A stretch of 64,000 bases of DNA from Sacculina carcini (GCA_916048095.2 OU696572.1:1555001-1619000); one strand, 5' to 3'. Shown: positions 13,301 through 25,618, counted from the stretch's first letter. Notes: a model not told the origin generated them from the sequence alone. Translations and numbers: made by a program.

Positions 13301-16300
13301 TATGCTTCTGGAATAGTGAGTTCTTTCTATATCTATTTCTCTTTACCGATATATGTGTGATATATGTGTTTGTCTATATGTGTGATATGTGTGATATATG
13401 TTGTTCTATATGTGTGATATGTGTGTCTTCGATATGTGTGTTTCCTTCTTCTATATTCCTCTGATATGTGTGCTTCCTGCTTCTATCTGTGTATCTGTTT
13501 GTGGGTGTTTATGTTAGTGTGTTCTTGAATTTCAATAACACGAAGCACTCAAAGTAATTAACTCGTTAATCGAGGTTGATATCGAATGTATCTCATCTTG
13601 TATGTATGTGTGTGTATGTGTGTGTGTGTGTGTGTGTGTCAGTGTGTCTGGAGGAGAGTTGTTTGAGAGAGTTGTGGCCGATGATTTTACACTCACCGAA
13701 CACGAGTGTGCATTGTTTATGCAGCAAATCTGCAGCGGAGTGCAATATATGCATCAAGTCAACATTATGCATCTGGATTTGAAAGTCAGTTGGCGACAAA
13801 CACGCAGTGGCGGATCCAGAGTGCAATTTTGGGAGGGGCTGAGTCTTGGGGGCGATCAGTCATGTACATGCATCATTATGCAACGTGTTTGCGATAATGA
13901 TTATATCAACAAATTCTACAGAAAAAATCTTTTTCTTGACCTCTTTTAGTGAATCTCTTGGTTATGAGGAGTTGATGGAAACGTTTTAAGGGGTCTTCAG
14001 CCCCCCCCCCCCCCCCCCCCCCCCCTGGATCCGCCAGTGCGCACACGCTCACTTTCTGCTTCACATTCGCCTACAACTGTTATTTTCTTTGGAAAAGCTA
14101 AATTTGTTTTCTTTGTGAGCTGTGGAAACTTATTTCATTCAATATGTCAAATATACTAATTTTATATCTAAGGCTAATTTACCGTATTATAATTGCATTT
14201 TACAGTGTAATAAAAATTCCGATATTGTTATTTCAACGTCCTTCGATTGTTGCAGACTATTTTTTCGAAATATTTTCAGATTTTTTAACTTGTGTGTGTG
14301 TGTGTGTTTTTTTTTTAGCCGGAGAATATTTTATGCGTGACTCCTCGTTCGCATCACATAAAAATCATAGACTTTGGCCTGGCGCGCCGCTACGATCGCG
14401 CCCGTCCCCAGCACGCCATGCTGGGGACGGCCGAGTTTGTGGCGCCCGAGATTATCAACTATGAGCCTATTAGTCCCGGCAGTGACATGTGGAGCCTCGG
14501 TGTTATCTGCTATATATTGTCAGTTTGCCGTATCTTACTTACACACACACACATACACACACACACACACACACATACACACACACACACATACACACAG
14601 AGAGAGAGAGACACACACACACACACTCACACACACACGCATACATACATATACACACATACACACACATACAGAGAGAGAGAGACACACACATAGACAC
14701 TCACACGTACACACAGAGAGAGAGAGAGACACACACACTCACACATACACATACAGAGAGAGAGAGACACACACACATACACACTCACACGTACACACAT
14801 ATACATACATATACACACACATACAGAGAAAGAGAGACACACACATACACACTCACACACACACACACATACATACATATACACACACACAGAAAGAGAG
14901 AGGGAGAGACACACACACTCACACACACACGCATACATACATATACATACATACACACACACATACAGAGAGAGAGAGAGAGAGAGAGAGACACACACAT
15001 ACACACACATATACACACACACACATACTCACAAATATACAGACACAGACACACACATGCACACATAAACACACACACACACACACATACACATATATAC
15101 ACACACACACAACGATAGAATTGGACGGAAGAAGCGAATGGAAAGCAATAGTTGTATCAAAATATATGCGCACTGTTGAAAATTGAAATATAATTGTCTA
15201 GCGAAATATTAACTACTCTCAAACATGCACAATTATTTCCATTCTCAATTGCCACACATTGTAATCACTTATGATGTGAATGTGTCTGTATGTATCTGTG
15301 CGTGTGTGTATGTGTGTGTGTGTGTGTGTGTGTGTAGGTTGTCTGGCTTGTCGCCTTTTATGGGAGACACAGATGCCGAGACATTCGTCAACATCACAAG
15401 ATCCGACTACGATTTCGAAGACGATGCGTTTGTCAACGTGTCCTCATCAGCCAAGGATTTCATCTCGCAACTTCTCGTCCATAATCAGACGTCTGCACAA
15501 ACACACATACATACACACACACACACACTCATACACTCATACACAGAGCCGTTGAGAGGACTTATGAGGCCCCCTCCCCCGAAGGTAACATTGGGGCCCC
15601 TCCCGAAGGCAACACTTGGGGCCCCCATTATAAATAAACCATCGCATAATGAATTTATTTATTATACATAATCACATAATACATGCTCAGGTGAAAACAT
15701 CTGAGCAAAAAGGTAAAGGCTATACATAATATGATAAATTTTAATATCATACACATACACCCACACACACATACACACACAAACACACATACAGATACAC
15801 ACACACACACACAGTACATACACATAAAGACAGACATACATGCATACTTTATTCGATGGGACACGTTTGGAGGAGCTAGCCAATTTGGCAGCTTTGTCAA
15901 TACACATGATAATGCTCAGCCGAGATATTGAAGAAAACAATTCTTATTTTGAAATATATTATTTTTTATTTATTCTTTAAATCTCACCAATTGTAGATTT
16001 TTACTTTTGTATAGCAATATTTTGTTGGGGGGAAAGTTGTCGTTTATATTATGTCTGTTTTGTTCTATATTCTCTCTGTTTTTTCCTAACATTTGTGGTT
16101 TTTTGTTTATCGTTCTTTTTGCGCACCTGTCGCCTTTTTAGCGGGCGCATGAACGCTTGTGAGGCGTCTGAACACGAATGGGTAGCTGCGGGACAAACGC
16201 GACTCAAAAACACCGTGATCAGCAAAGAAAAATTGAAAACATTTCTGATTCGTCGCAAGTGGCATGTAGGTGCTCCTGTTTGTATGCTGGTGTGTGTGTG

Positions 16301-16925
16301 TGTGCATGTTTTTCTGTGTGTAAGTCGTTTTTAAAAGTTGATTTTGCTCAAGAATTTTGGAAGAGTTATTAAATGTTGATTTTACGGTATATTTTTAGAT
16401 TTTTTTTTCGAAAATAGGACGAAAATCAATTTTAAACTATAACTTTGGTGTGTTGAGTTGATGAGCCAAATATTTGGAAATTTACAAAAAAGAATATTGT
16501 TGTCATATTATTGGCACATTTTGGCATATTTTTGGCATATTTTTGGGCACATTTTTGGCATATTTTTGGCACATTTTGGCATTTTTGCATGTTCCAAGTT
16601 ACCGTTAGATCAGGTATCAACAACCGCAATGTATTTGTTAGTCGTAGGATTCCCCCTAGTAAACTCTGCCCTATAATATATTCTTGCTTTGGTTGAATTT
16701 TAATTTTAGTAAGTTTTCTTGTTTATGCTTGTGTGTGTGAGTTTTTTTTGCCTCTGCTCAATTTACCCTTGTACTTTGTTCGATTGTCCGTGTGTGCTGG
16801 ATATTGAGTGTTGCCACTCAATATCTGGCGTCCCTGGTTGGTAGCCTCAGTGTGACACAGTATAGTGTACTAGTGTACGAGTGTCCGTGTGACATCCTGC
16901 ATGTGCCTGCTTCCCTACCCGCCCG

Positions 16926-16974
<49 letters not shown>

Positions 16975-17217
16975 CGACCGTTTGAGTAGAAAACGGGTAA
17001 TGCAATTCGCGCGCTGGGCCGCATGAGCGCCAGACTGCCTCAGCGACGCATCAGCTCAACGGCCAGCAGTCTGCAGCTGGTCAAGCAAGCCAGCAGCTGC
17101 TCAGCCTATTCGGAGCGTAGAGACAGCGGCTTCAGCGAGCAGTCCAACTGCAGCGGCCGGAGAACCTCCTTGCTCGGCCCTCCGACGCTGACTGAAGAGG
17201 TTGAGCCAGTGGAGTAG
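544..17217 (+). CDS. MYLK: myosin light chain kinase (MLCK), 3' part of gene
   Basis: Calcium/calmodulin-dependent Ser/Thr kinase that phosphorylates myosin regulatory light chain to trigger actomyosin contraction. Coding exons, all with AG/GT borders and compatible phases: 544-577 (tentative), 1243-1370, 1954-2140, 4089-4295, 4693-4829, 7014-7117, 7374-7504, 7854-8121, 8455-8612, 9039-9248, 9757-9974, 10396-10815, 11205-11407, 11657-12069, 12492-12604, 13137-13315, 13643-13784, 14319-14518, 15338-15490, 16142-16265, 16990-17217 (stop TAG). About 1318 residues are visible: five I-set Ig modules, a Ser/Pro-rich linker (exons 7854 and 4089), one Fn3, a kinase domain, a calmodulin-binding helix and a Ser-rich tail. 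Order and the motif [17 protein letters not shown] match smooth/non-muscle MLCK rather than twitchin or titin. The C-terminal telokin Ig of vertebrate MLCK is absent. The start codon and 5' exons lie upstream. Titin-like kinases are the alternative, but the calmodulin-binding sequence argues against them. Confidence 0.92.
3004..3580. repeat. TG/CA microsatellite cluster
   Basis: Interrupted TG runs switch to CA near 3505, with short ATATAT and unique spacers. It lies inside the MLCK intron between exons 1954-2140 and 4089-4295. Frames open through it encode only Cys-Val or His-Thr strings and are not genes. Confidence 0.9.
4938..5050 (-). repeat. retroposon-like 3' end with TAA tail, copy 1
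   Basis: Read on the minus strand it runs CCACCTTGGGGTGGTAATAG, TTGCACTCTTACC, TGCTACTGGATTTGCCTGTA and then an (AAT)n tail. The same sequence recurs at 34684-34800. A shared 3' block ending in a trinucleotide tail fits a non-LTR element or SINE; the body was not recognised. Confidence 0.6.
5910..6900 (+). other. unassigned intronic ORFs
   Basis: Long MLCK intron 4830-7013. Two overlapping reading frames (6335-6625 and 6674-6955) have less simple-sequence content than their surroundings and codon-like composition ([39 protein letters not shown]). I recognise no family and no clear start or splice sites; they may be remnants of a mobile element or chance. Confidence 0.25.
7160..7290 (+). repeat. 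tRNA-derived SINE head
   Basis: GTCCAGTGGTGCAGTGGTAGCG resembles a tRNA A box and TATCGAATCCGCCCGCAG a degenerate B box about 70 nt later. It lies in the MLCK intron between exons 7014 and 7374. No SINE body was seen, so it may be a truncated copy. Confidence 0.45.
11340..12069 (+). other. MYLK: Fn3 domain of MLCK
   Basis: The last part of exon 11205-11407 ([18 protein letters not shown]) and exon 11657-12069 encode a fibronectin type III domain: [24 protein letters not shown] and [19 protein letters not shown] are the B, C and F-G strand signatures. A low-complexity Ala/Gln/Ser insert lies between strands C and F. Fn3 just before the kinase is the standard MLCK arrangement. Confidence 0.85.
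13805..14039. mobile_element. hAT-type MITE with a C-homopolymer
   Basis: Terminal inverted repeats CAGTGGCGGATCCAG (13805-13819) and CTGGATCCGCCAGTG (14025-14039). The flanking 8-mers CAAACACG and CGCACACG agree at 6 of 8 positions, as expected for an aged hAT target-site duplication. The interior holds G-rich and C-rich sub-terminal blocks, the latter an uninterrupted run of about 26 C. It sits 20 bp downstream of the 5' splice site of MLCK exon 13643-13784. Confidence 0.7.
14535..15113. repeat. CA/GA compound satellite array
   Basis: About 580 bp of CA runs broken at regular intervals by (GA)4-12 and CATACATATA blocks. It begins about 20 bp after the 5' splice site of MLCK exon 14319-14518. 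The intron ends with a TG run at 15300-15335, complementary to it. Open frames here are repeat artefacts. Confidence 0.9.
16990..17217 (+). other. MYLK: last MLCK exon: calmodulin-binding helix and Ser-rich tail
   Basis: Begins [16 protein letters not shown], completing the calmodulin-binding helix, then has about 55 Ser/Arg-rich residues ([22 protein letters not shown]) and stops at TAG 17215-17217. The acceptor follows a pure TG run (16927-16972) plus TATCGACCGTTTGAGTAG. No further Ig exon is seen downstream, so this kinase appears to lack the telokin module. Confidence 0.85.
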
Positions 17218-17586
17218 GGGAGCGCGAGACTAGCGCCCTCTGTTGGTCGTAGCGGCAACTAACACGGCGCCCAATCGGCGTGCGTATGTCTGTGTGTTTC
17301 AGTTGGTCGACGATGTGCAAGTTTATCAGAGGCAATGTGGACTATTCGCTGTGGCAGCCGACCATGGCTTGGGCTTTGCACGCTCACCGGCAATAATGTG
17401 TGTGTGAAAGTCTGGGCCATCAATGAACTACAGTGAATCGTAACTACATCATTAGAAAATGCATCATTTTGCCTAGCATCTGCTCGCCTCTTCCGTGCTG
17501 CGATTTTCTGCGATATACACTGAAAACAATCACATATGAAAGATTGGAAAATATTTATGCAAAAAGTGTATGAAAGACAAGCAATG

Positions 17587-17643
<57 letters not shown>

Positions 17644-18443
17644 GTGAGCGTTTGCACCCGAATTTTGGCTTCATATGTGAATTTATTGCACATGGACAGA
17701 ATTAAATAGTGTTGTTTGAAGTGCCAGTATCGAATCGGCTCGTGCTTATGCGTGTGCAATGCTTTCAGTGGCAATTCATGCGAAATATAGTGCCTTATAT
17801 ACACAACGCGAGTATGTACGTGCGTGTGCATGCATGATCTGTTTTACAAAATACACTCAGAAGTATTTGATGTTTACACATGTGTTGTTTTGAATTATTT
17901 TCCGTGCGTGTTGTTTCATATGTGTTAGGGTAATATTTTGATAGATAATTTCTGAATGTCAGATTTCTGTTTAACGATCGATGTCACCTCATTCATATTG
18001 GCTATGTGCTTTTGTATTGCTGAGTTTTGATTGGATGTAACGCTGATGACGTAGTTGTCTAGTAGACGAAATTGTACTGGGCAAAACAGGTTAAAAAATA
18101 GGTTGTCCTAAGGCTAGGGATAACGGCATAAGATAGAGAGAATATAAATATAGAAGTGAGAAAGTAGTGTCGACTAGAGAAATAATATGCTCAATTCCAA
18201 GTTAATTCAGTACAATACCTTTGAAAACTATTTAAATTAATATGTTCTCAATTTAAATCATTCGAGAATTAGTAGATTCTAACATTAGTCTTTACTAAAT
18301 ATACGTATTTGGTATTATTTTTGAAAAAACGTTTTTAAGTTTTGTTTAGCTTGTCTTGTGAACATCCAGTGAGAGCCAAAATCGTCGCGTATTTACGATT
18401 GACATTTTTCAAGTGTTTCGCACACAAGATGTCTGTGCAGTGC

Positions 18444-18752
18444 CGTTGTGACGGCCCAAGATGCGACATGGCCCAAGATGCGACAGCGACGCTTACGACG
18501 CGCTTACGGCATTCAATGCCTTCACCGAATATTTATTCCTTCACTGAAACTTGTAGGGTCTGTTATTATCTGTTATGAAATTGCATTTGTTGTTTGAATA
18601 GTCTCTTGCTGTCATATTCTGAGTTCACATTGATTTAATACGTCTTATTGGGGCCTTTATTTACTTAAATGCTTATTCTCGTGTGTTATTTTCGTTGCAG
18701 TGGAAGTTGTAAGGACAAATTCCATTGTTTGTTGTGTTTTGTTGTGGGAATC
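18444..18752 (+). repeat. unclassified dispersed repeat, copy A
   Basis: Begins GTGACGGCCCAAGATGCGAC, has a second GGCCCAAGATGCGACA straight after, and a palindrome-like GGCATTCAATGCCTT. It matches copy B at 20665-20964 on the other strand with a few substitutions and a small indel. Outside these limits the two sequences diverge abruptly. Family not recognised; a terminal repeat or a solo element end is possible. Confidence 0.7.
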
Positions 18753-18929
18753 GTCTCTGTTCAGGAAAATAGCTGCAGACATTGAGCTATTATCTAAGTG
18801 ATATTTGTATTTGTGTACTTTTCAGGAACCTTGCATTACTGTGTTTGTGGTGTAGTCGTATTGTAGGCCCCAAACATGAGTTTCTTGGGGATTTCGTTCT
18901 GAACGTCTTTTCCACATGTGTTCATTGCA

Positions 18930-19415
18930 TGCTCCATCTGTTTTCGTTTTCCTCCGTTTCATCTCTTATGTTGTCAGCCCTGTATTTCTTACTATTTTTA
19001 CGAGTTTTGTTTGGCAATTGAACCGAATAAAATCGTTGAGCCTTCAACGAATCATCTTGGTCTTCGAAGTATTTTTCTTTCTTTGCTCCCCGACTGTATA
19101 ACTCGCTTCCTCGTACTGTTCTGTCAGCCACTTCCTATTCCTCATTTCGCTCGGCACTCTTTAGATACTTATTTGAATTATCATTTGATTCCACTTCTCT
19201 CACTCTTACTTCCTATGCTTCAATCTTATTTCTTACGCCTGCTCTTACCTTTTCATCTACTTGCTATTTGTGATATTTTAATTAAGTCTTGTTCCCTTTC
19301 GTCAGCTAGTCTTGTGATTGCTCGTGTTTTGTGTTTATCTTTGAATATTTTGGCTTATCTTGCTGTTTAACGCGCGTGTGTTTTTGACATGCGCTATACC
19401 AAATAAATGTTGTTG
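18930..19415 (+). mobile_element. LINE 3' end (non-LTR retrotransposon)
   Basis: Around 19069-19150 the frame reads FFAPRLYNSLPRTVL then SSFRSALFRYLFE, the conserved last segment of LINE reverse transcriptase ORFs (consensus APRLWNSLP...SFKS.LKT.LF), and stops at a TGA near 19275. Downstream GCGCTATACCAAATAAATG plus TTG repeats (to 19415) look like a LINE tail. Truncated at its 5' end. Confidence 0.75.
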
Positions 19416-20664
19416 TTGATCGGTGGTTTGTTTTTCTACGCGTGAGTATGTGCATATTTAGGAAAAACGCTTCAAGGCCCATTTTTCGATTGGTGACTGT
19501 ACCAATCGAAGCTACCTACACACGTTTAAAATGTGTGTAGGTGTACACGCGCATTCACATAGGAGTCATTTGTAGTGAAGCACAGGCTTGGTTCATCCTT
19601 AGATTCTTCTGCAATTTTTAGTTCATTGTTGACTGCCGAAGTGTCTCTTGAGTGACTGTTTTCTGACAATGCATGACTGATTCACAGCTCGCCTTACAAT
19701 CAAAGCATCACTATTTCTTACTAAATCAAATCTTGTTCTGCCACGGGGCTAGCAGAGTGGAATGCAGATGTCCATGTCCACAATGACTACATGTTCCCCT
19801 TCACCATGGAAAGTATTATCCGCTCAGAGGCGGGGTCTCATAGATGCCACGCTGCTCGCTGTGACCTGCTTCTCATGGAGGAAATTCGAGCATACACACA
19901 CACACACACACACTTATTGTGTTCAACACGAATCTGAGTAGAATCAGATTGGTTGATGATGAACAAGTGTTATACTAACCATGCAGTTTGAACTTGGACG
20001 CCCACTGGAGAATCTGATGTTTGATTATTGAAGAGGGCAGCGATGTTTGTAAATATACCCTCACATCCCCCAGAGTAGTGATTTTAAATTAAAGGAACTT
20101 CAATAGTTTTTAGTGTGCGTAGCCTACTTTATCCACATATTGACCATATATAGATTGTTGACCATACGCATTTAAACACATCAGTAGAGAAGGCTATGTT
20201 CGCGTGTAATTTTGCGGGGGCAAAGCCTCACGGCTCCGGCTGGCACACCGCAGGTCCGGCCGCCACACGGGTTTTCGCAGTCACGGCCAGCACAGAAATA
20301 CTTTCTCGGCACTCGTATCAATCACGTCACCGTTTGACCAACATAAAGCCCACCACCAGGTAAAACAGTTTAACTCGTGTACTAACCAACAAAGCAACAA
20401 GACCAATCAAGCAATAATATATTTCGTTCAGCGCATATAACCACATATGCGAGCAAAAATAATCAACGGCAAGAATAAATAGAATGAATCCAATGTAGCA
20501 AACACGTATACACACACAATATACAGAAACATCAACACCAGAACAAGCACACAAGAGAAAGCTAAAAGATTCCCGAAAACAACAGGCAGCAGAATATAAA
20601 CGTGCGCTCATCAGTTTAACCAATCAATCACCTGCGGTATTAACAAACCAAACAGCTATCAAAA

Positions 20665-20964
20665 CCATTCCCACAACAAAACACAACAAACAATGGAATT
20701 GGTCCAAACAACTTACAGTGCAACGAAAATATGACACCAGAATAAGCATTCAAGTAAATAAAGGACCCAATAAGACGTATTAAATCAATGCGAACTCAGA
20801 ATATGACAGCAAGAGACTATTCAAACAACAAATGCAATTTCATAACAAACCCTACAAGTTTCAGTGAAGGGATAAATTTTCGGTGAAGGCATTGAATGCC
20901 TTAAACGCGTCGTAAGCGTCGCTGTCGCATCTTGGGCCATGTCGCATCTTGGGCCGTCACACCG
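20665..20964 (-). repeat. unclassified dispersed repeat, copy B
   Basis: Inverted partner of 18444-18752. Both copies keep the same short reading frame (CDGPRCDMAQDATATLTTRL), but conservation is no better in codons than elsewhere as far as I can judge by eye, so coding is not claimed. Confidence 0.7.
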
Positions 20965-21459
20965 TTGGAAAGGCAACAGTCCCGCCATTAATCTGATCTG
21001 CAAATTGGGCATGTAATTGCCAACCTAACAGTCACAATTTGAACACCAATAATAGGGATATTCATGTCATTTTAAATACTCATTTAAACTTCAAATACTC
21101 ATTTAACGTCAAAATTTTAATATTTTTGGAAAAACAAACGCTTGTGTAATGTATACTATTTCATTAGGCAATGGACTTAGTATGGATTTAGTATTTAATG
21201 CCAATGAACAATTTATTTAGAACAATAATTATTGAAGCATTCTCAGATATATCATATCGAAATTGTTCTATAATAACTAAATTTGCACCTTAGAGAGTAG
21301 TACAAATTTCAAACTGTTAGTAGAATCCATGTGGATCTACTAACAGTCTGGTTGGTTAAGGTCGCTCAAATTAGACGATTGAGAACGATTGCGACGCGCA
21401 ACCGCGCGCATCACGTGTTGGCGCGCTGTTGTGTTTGACGTGGCTGTTGTCATTTTATT

Positions 21460-23887
21460 ATGGTTATGGCCGAAGACGAACAGTTTCTACAAATTCTCAC
21501 TGGACTATCCAGCGAAGAAAATGAAATTCGCACGAGAGCCGAGGTGAATATGCTTGATTTTTCTAGCGCTTGTTGGATTTGTTCCCGCAAAATTCCTTGT
21601 GAATATAACTATACTGGTCTTCGTAATTGAACTCTCGTGATTATAACTATAATCTACCACCATTCGACATTACGGATGGGCCAACAGCGCGGTGTTTCCT
21701 ATATTATCAGATGCTGACGCTAAACGCAAACTTATAGCAAGAATTTAGAATGGCAATTTCAATGCATAAAAACGCAAGACTTGCAGGTAATTTGCTGCTG
21801 AATGAGAGGCCAATTTGTACATAAGATCTTCTGTAAAAGATGACTAATTTCTGTGTGTCCGTTTATCGCTGTTGGCGGAATTCGATCCAACAGAAAACCT
21901 ACGACGAAATCGAGCTGACTCGCAGAGCGTCGCTGCTCATCGCTAGTACACTGAACGCTGCGCTGTCGCAACAACATCGCGAAATGGCCGCAGTTCTGCT
22001 TCGCCGTGTTTTCTTCTCCAAGTGGAGCGAGTTCTATCCGAGTGTGAGTGCAGGAGACTTAAGGTTGTCTTTGTCGCTCTGGACTGCATTGTTTCCATGG
22101 CCTTAACCCATTGCCTGTCGTAATTATAGCAAGTACAACTTTTACTTTGTTAAGCTTGTATATCAAATTAAATAATTTTAATGGCTTAATAAAAATTATG
22201 CGTTGATATCATGGAAACGTTCATAATAAATAAAGCTTAATAATTGAATAGGTGCTAATATACACAAATACTGCAGCATTCAAGTGATATCATATGAGAT
22301 CACCAGGAGTAATTGACTCATCAATCCAGCTCTATTTTTATTGTAATATTTGTCCCGTCTGATTGCGTGCTTGTGTGGCCGATGATAACAGCTTTCTGGC
22401 GAGGCACAGTCGCACTTGAAGCAGCAAATATTGGCGGCCGTACGCGACGAGCACAGCGACACAATGCGGCGCAAGTTGTGCGAAATCGCCGCGGAAATGG
22501 CGCGAAATATGCTCGACGACGACGGCAATAATCTCTGGCCCGAGTTTCTCACCTTTCTCTTTGACAGCGCGCGCTCACAAGTGCCGCAACATCGCGAATG
22601 TGCCCTCCAGCTGTTCTGGTGAACTTGTCGCCTCTCTCCTTCTCTCTCTCTCTTTCCCTCTTCCGCTCTCTTTCTCTCGCTTTATCCCCCTTTCTCTCTC
22701 TCTCATTCTATATTTCTCTCTCTTTTATCTTTTTCTCTTTCCATTTTTATCTTCCTCTCTCTCTTTCTCTTTATTTCTCTCTCTTTCTCTTTATTTCTCT
22801 CTCTTTCTCTTTATTTCTCTCTCTTTCTCTTTATTTCTCTCTCTTTCTCTTTATTTCTCTCTCTTTCTCTTTAATCTCCCTCTTTCTCTCTTTCTGTCTC
22901 TTTCTCTTTAATTCTCTCTCTTTCCCTCTTCCGCTCTCTTTCTCTCGCTTTATCCCCCTTTCTTTCCTTCTGCTTCTCTATTACTCTCTCTTTCTCTCTT
23001 TCTCTCTTTCTCTCTTTTTATTTATTTCTCTTTCCTTCTCTCTCTTCCTTCCTCTTTACCTTTTTCCGTCTTTATCTCTATCTTTTTCGCTTTGTTTGTT
23101 CATATGTGTTTTTGCATGTCTGTCTGGTTGTATGTATGTACGTCTGTTTAGGTAGGTGTGTTTATGTATGTATGTATGTATGTATGTGTGTGTGTGTACC
23201 AGATGACTATATGTCTGATTGTGTTGGGCTGATTCAAGTGAAATTAATTCCGGACTTGTGGCGTATCATTTTGTCTTAGTGTATTTCCGAATTTCTCTCC
23301 AATTTGTGGCTAATTTTCTCTGTCTGTATGTTGTTTGTTTTTCTTTTATTTGTATTCACGTCTCACCGTTTCTATAATTGTTTGTGTGTGTCTACTCACC
23401 TGACCATCTATCTATCTATCTGTCTGTCTATCTGTTTTTGATGCTTGCAATCAATTCTAGACGTATCCGCCAATTTTGCTCTGTGTGTATGTATGTTTGT
23501 GTGTTATTGCATGCAGTTTTGTGCCTGGCGTTTTTGGCAATCAGCAACAGCGCTATATGGACGTCATTGTCAACATGTTGCACGAAAGTCTGGTCGAATC
23601 TAGCTTCAAGGTTGGAGCCTGCTTATGTATGTCTGTCTGTCTGTCTGTAATTGTAATTGTAATTTATTGCCACCGCATCAAAAACACACACAAAACATGA
23701 TAAAATACAGCAGCATAGTCTGTCAAGCCAAATTGTGGCTTCTCAACAGACAAATTAATACACTAATACTTCATACTGACGGGAGTAAAAATGTACAACA
23801 TCACATGGGACACATCACACGATAGATCATGGTTACATTCAAATAAAGAGATACAAAAGAGACTTGAATATCTAGACTTAAATATAA

Positions 23888-23928
<41 letters not shown>

Positions 23929-23933
23929 CACAG

Positions 23934-23964
<31 letters not shown>

Positions 23965-25587
23965 GTGTGTGTGTGTGTACATTGTTTTTCATTCGATACC
24001 ACGTCGAGATTAATTACCCTCAGCCTAAACTATATGAATATTATTTCTCATTTATCAGACTTTGATTTCCTATTTTGTGTAGACCTATGTGTATACTCAC
24101 TTATTTTACGATCTGTCTGTCTGTGTATGTATGTGTGTGTGTGTGTGTGTGTGTTTGGCAGTGTCGTTTTTTGGCGTTCAAAGCGACGTCGCAGTTTATT
24201 GTGGACAATATGGACTCGCTGGATGACACGGCCGAAACACGAGCCAATCACAAACACATCCACACTGCCTTCTCTCGCCTGGTTCCTCCGCTGTTTCAGG
24301 TAACCGAGTGGTTCTGATGAGTGGTTCTTAACCTCTGAAGTTCAATCGAACCCCTTCGAAGGGTTTTGTTCATCCACTCGCGTATGATTCGTGACGTCAA
24401 GCTCTGCTTGGTCATCATTGGCTGCAGTTCTAATCACACGCCACATCACTTGGTCTTGATATCTGTGCTGCAAGCAACTCGGTCCACTCAGTAGTAGTCT
24501 ACTTGTGTGTGACTGTCTTGATCGTACGTGATTTGTGACTTTTCTTATAATAATACTTCACAAACACGAAGGGTTCGATGAATGCATGTATGAAACTTGT
24601 GTGGTGTATACACACACACATATGTATATTTGTATGTGTGTGTGTGTGTGTGTGTGTTTGGCGCGTGCAGGTGTTGCAGGAGAGCATTGCAGCCGGCGAC
24701 GATTGTGCATTGTTGCAGAGCTGCATCTCGCTGGCCGAGGCGGCGCCGCGCATGTTGCGACCCCAGTTGGACAATATCATGCAACTATGTCTCAAGGTAA
24801 CTCTGCCATCCACCCCTATCTTGTGTGTATGTGTGTGTGTTTGTGTGTGTCTGCGGGTTCTTTGTTTGTCAGCGTGACCTCAATATTGTTTCGACTTGAC
24901 GTCTTTACGTCTACCTGTCATCATTGTTTATATATGAGGTGTGCGGTGTTTTCGAGCGCTCAGTACAGGTAGTACCTGGCTGAATTCTCTGAAAGATTAG
25001 TGTCATCGCTATCTTGATGAACCGTCTAAGGTATTTGCCGATGAGCTCGTGTACGTGTTTGTGTGCGTGTGTCTGTGCTCTGCCTGTATTGTATTGTCGT
25101 GCGTTGTAAATACGAAATATATACTTGAATATGCATGTGATTGTACATGAATGTATGTGATGTTGAATGTATATATCAGCGCAATTGAGACATGATGTGT
25201 GTATTGCGCTTTATAAATGACTCAATAAATGAAATGAAAAAGAAAAAATGTGTATATATGTGGGTATATATTTGTGTGTATCCGTGTGTGTGTTTGTATA
25301 CGTATCTTTCTGTATATATCTGTGTGTGTGTGTGTTGGTATATATATCTCTACGTGTATCCGTTTGTGTGTGTATCTCTCTCTCTCTCTCTCTCTGTGTG
25401 TGTCTGTGTGTCTGTGTGTCTAGGTGATGTCCAGTAGGGAGCAGGAGGACGAGTGGAGGCAGTTAAGCGTGGAGCTTGTCGTCACCATCGCCGAGGAAGC
25501 GGCCGCCATGTTCCGTAAAAATTGTCGCGCCTACCTACAGGTGTTTGTGTGTGTGTCTCCTGGTGTAACTGTGACATTATGTGTGTC

Positions 25588-25618
<31 letters not shown>

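Larger units (their letters stand above)
12492..16265 (+). other. MYLK: kinase domain and calmodulin-binding start of MLCK
   Basis: Exons 12492 to 16265. The P-loop is [11 protein letters not shown], the catalytic lysine lies in RYAAKYIK, the glutamate of helix C in [12 protein letters not shown], the catalytic loop is HLDLKPEN (HLDLK is typical of MLCK/titin-type kinases), the metal loop is DFGLARRYD, the activation segment ends [10 protein letters not shown], and [12 protein letters not shown] is subdomain IX. All catalytic residues are present, so the kinase should be active. The end of exon 16142-16265 ([12 protein letters not shown]) starts the autoinhibitory calmodulin-binding segment, which continues [12 protein letters not shown] in exon 16990-17217. 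Confidence 0.93.
17218..21459. other. intergenic, repeat-rich
   Basis: Between the MLCK stop and the importin-5 start. It holds a pure TG run (17588-17640), two inverted copies of a 0.3-kb repeat (18444-18752 and 20665-20964), a LINE 3' end (18930-19415) and a GC-rich block at 20205-20300 of unknown nature. I found no supported host exon. Confidence 0.7.

Noticed and set aside
14374-15186. Open frames of His/Thr or Cys/Val repeats up to 270 codons
   Set aside because: Products of CA/GA simple repeats in an MLCK intron; no codon structure beyond the repeat period.
24312-24360. TTCTTAACCTCTGAAG ... GAACCCCTTCGAAGGGTT as a MITE end
   Set aside because: No matching inverted end within a few hundred bases.
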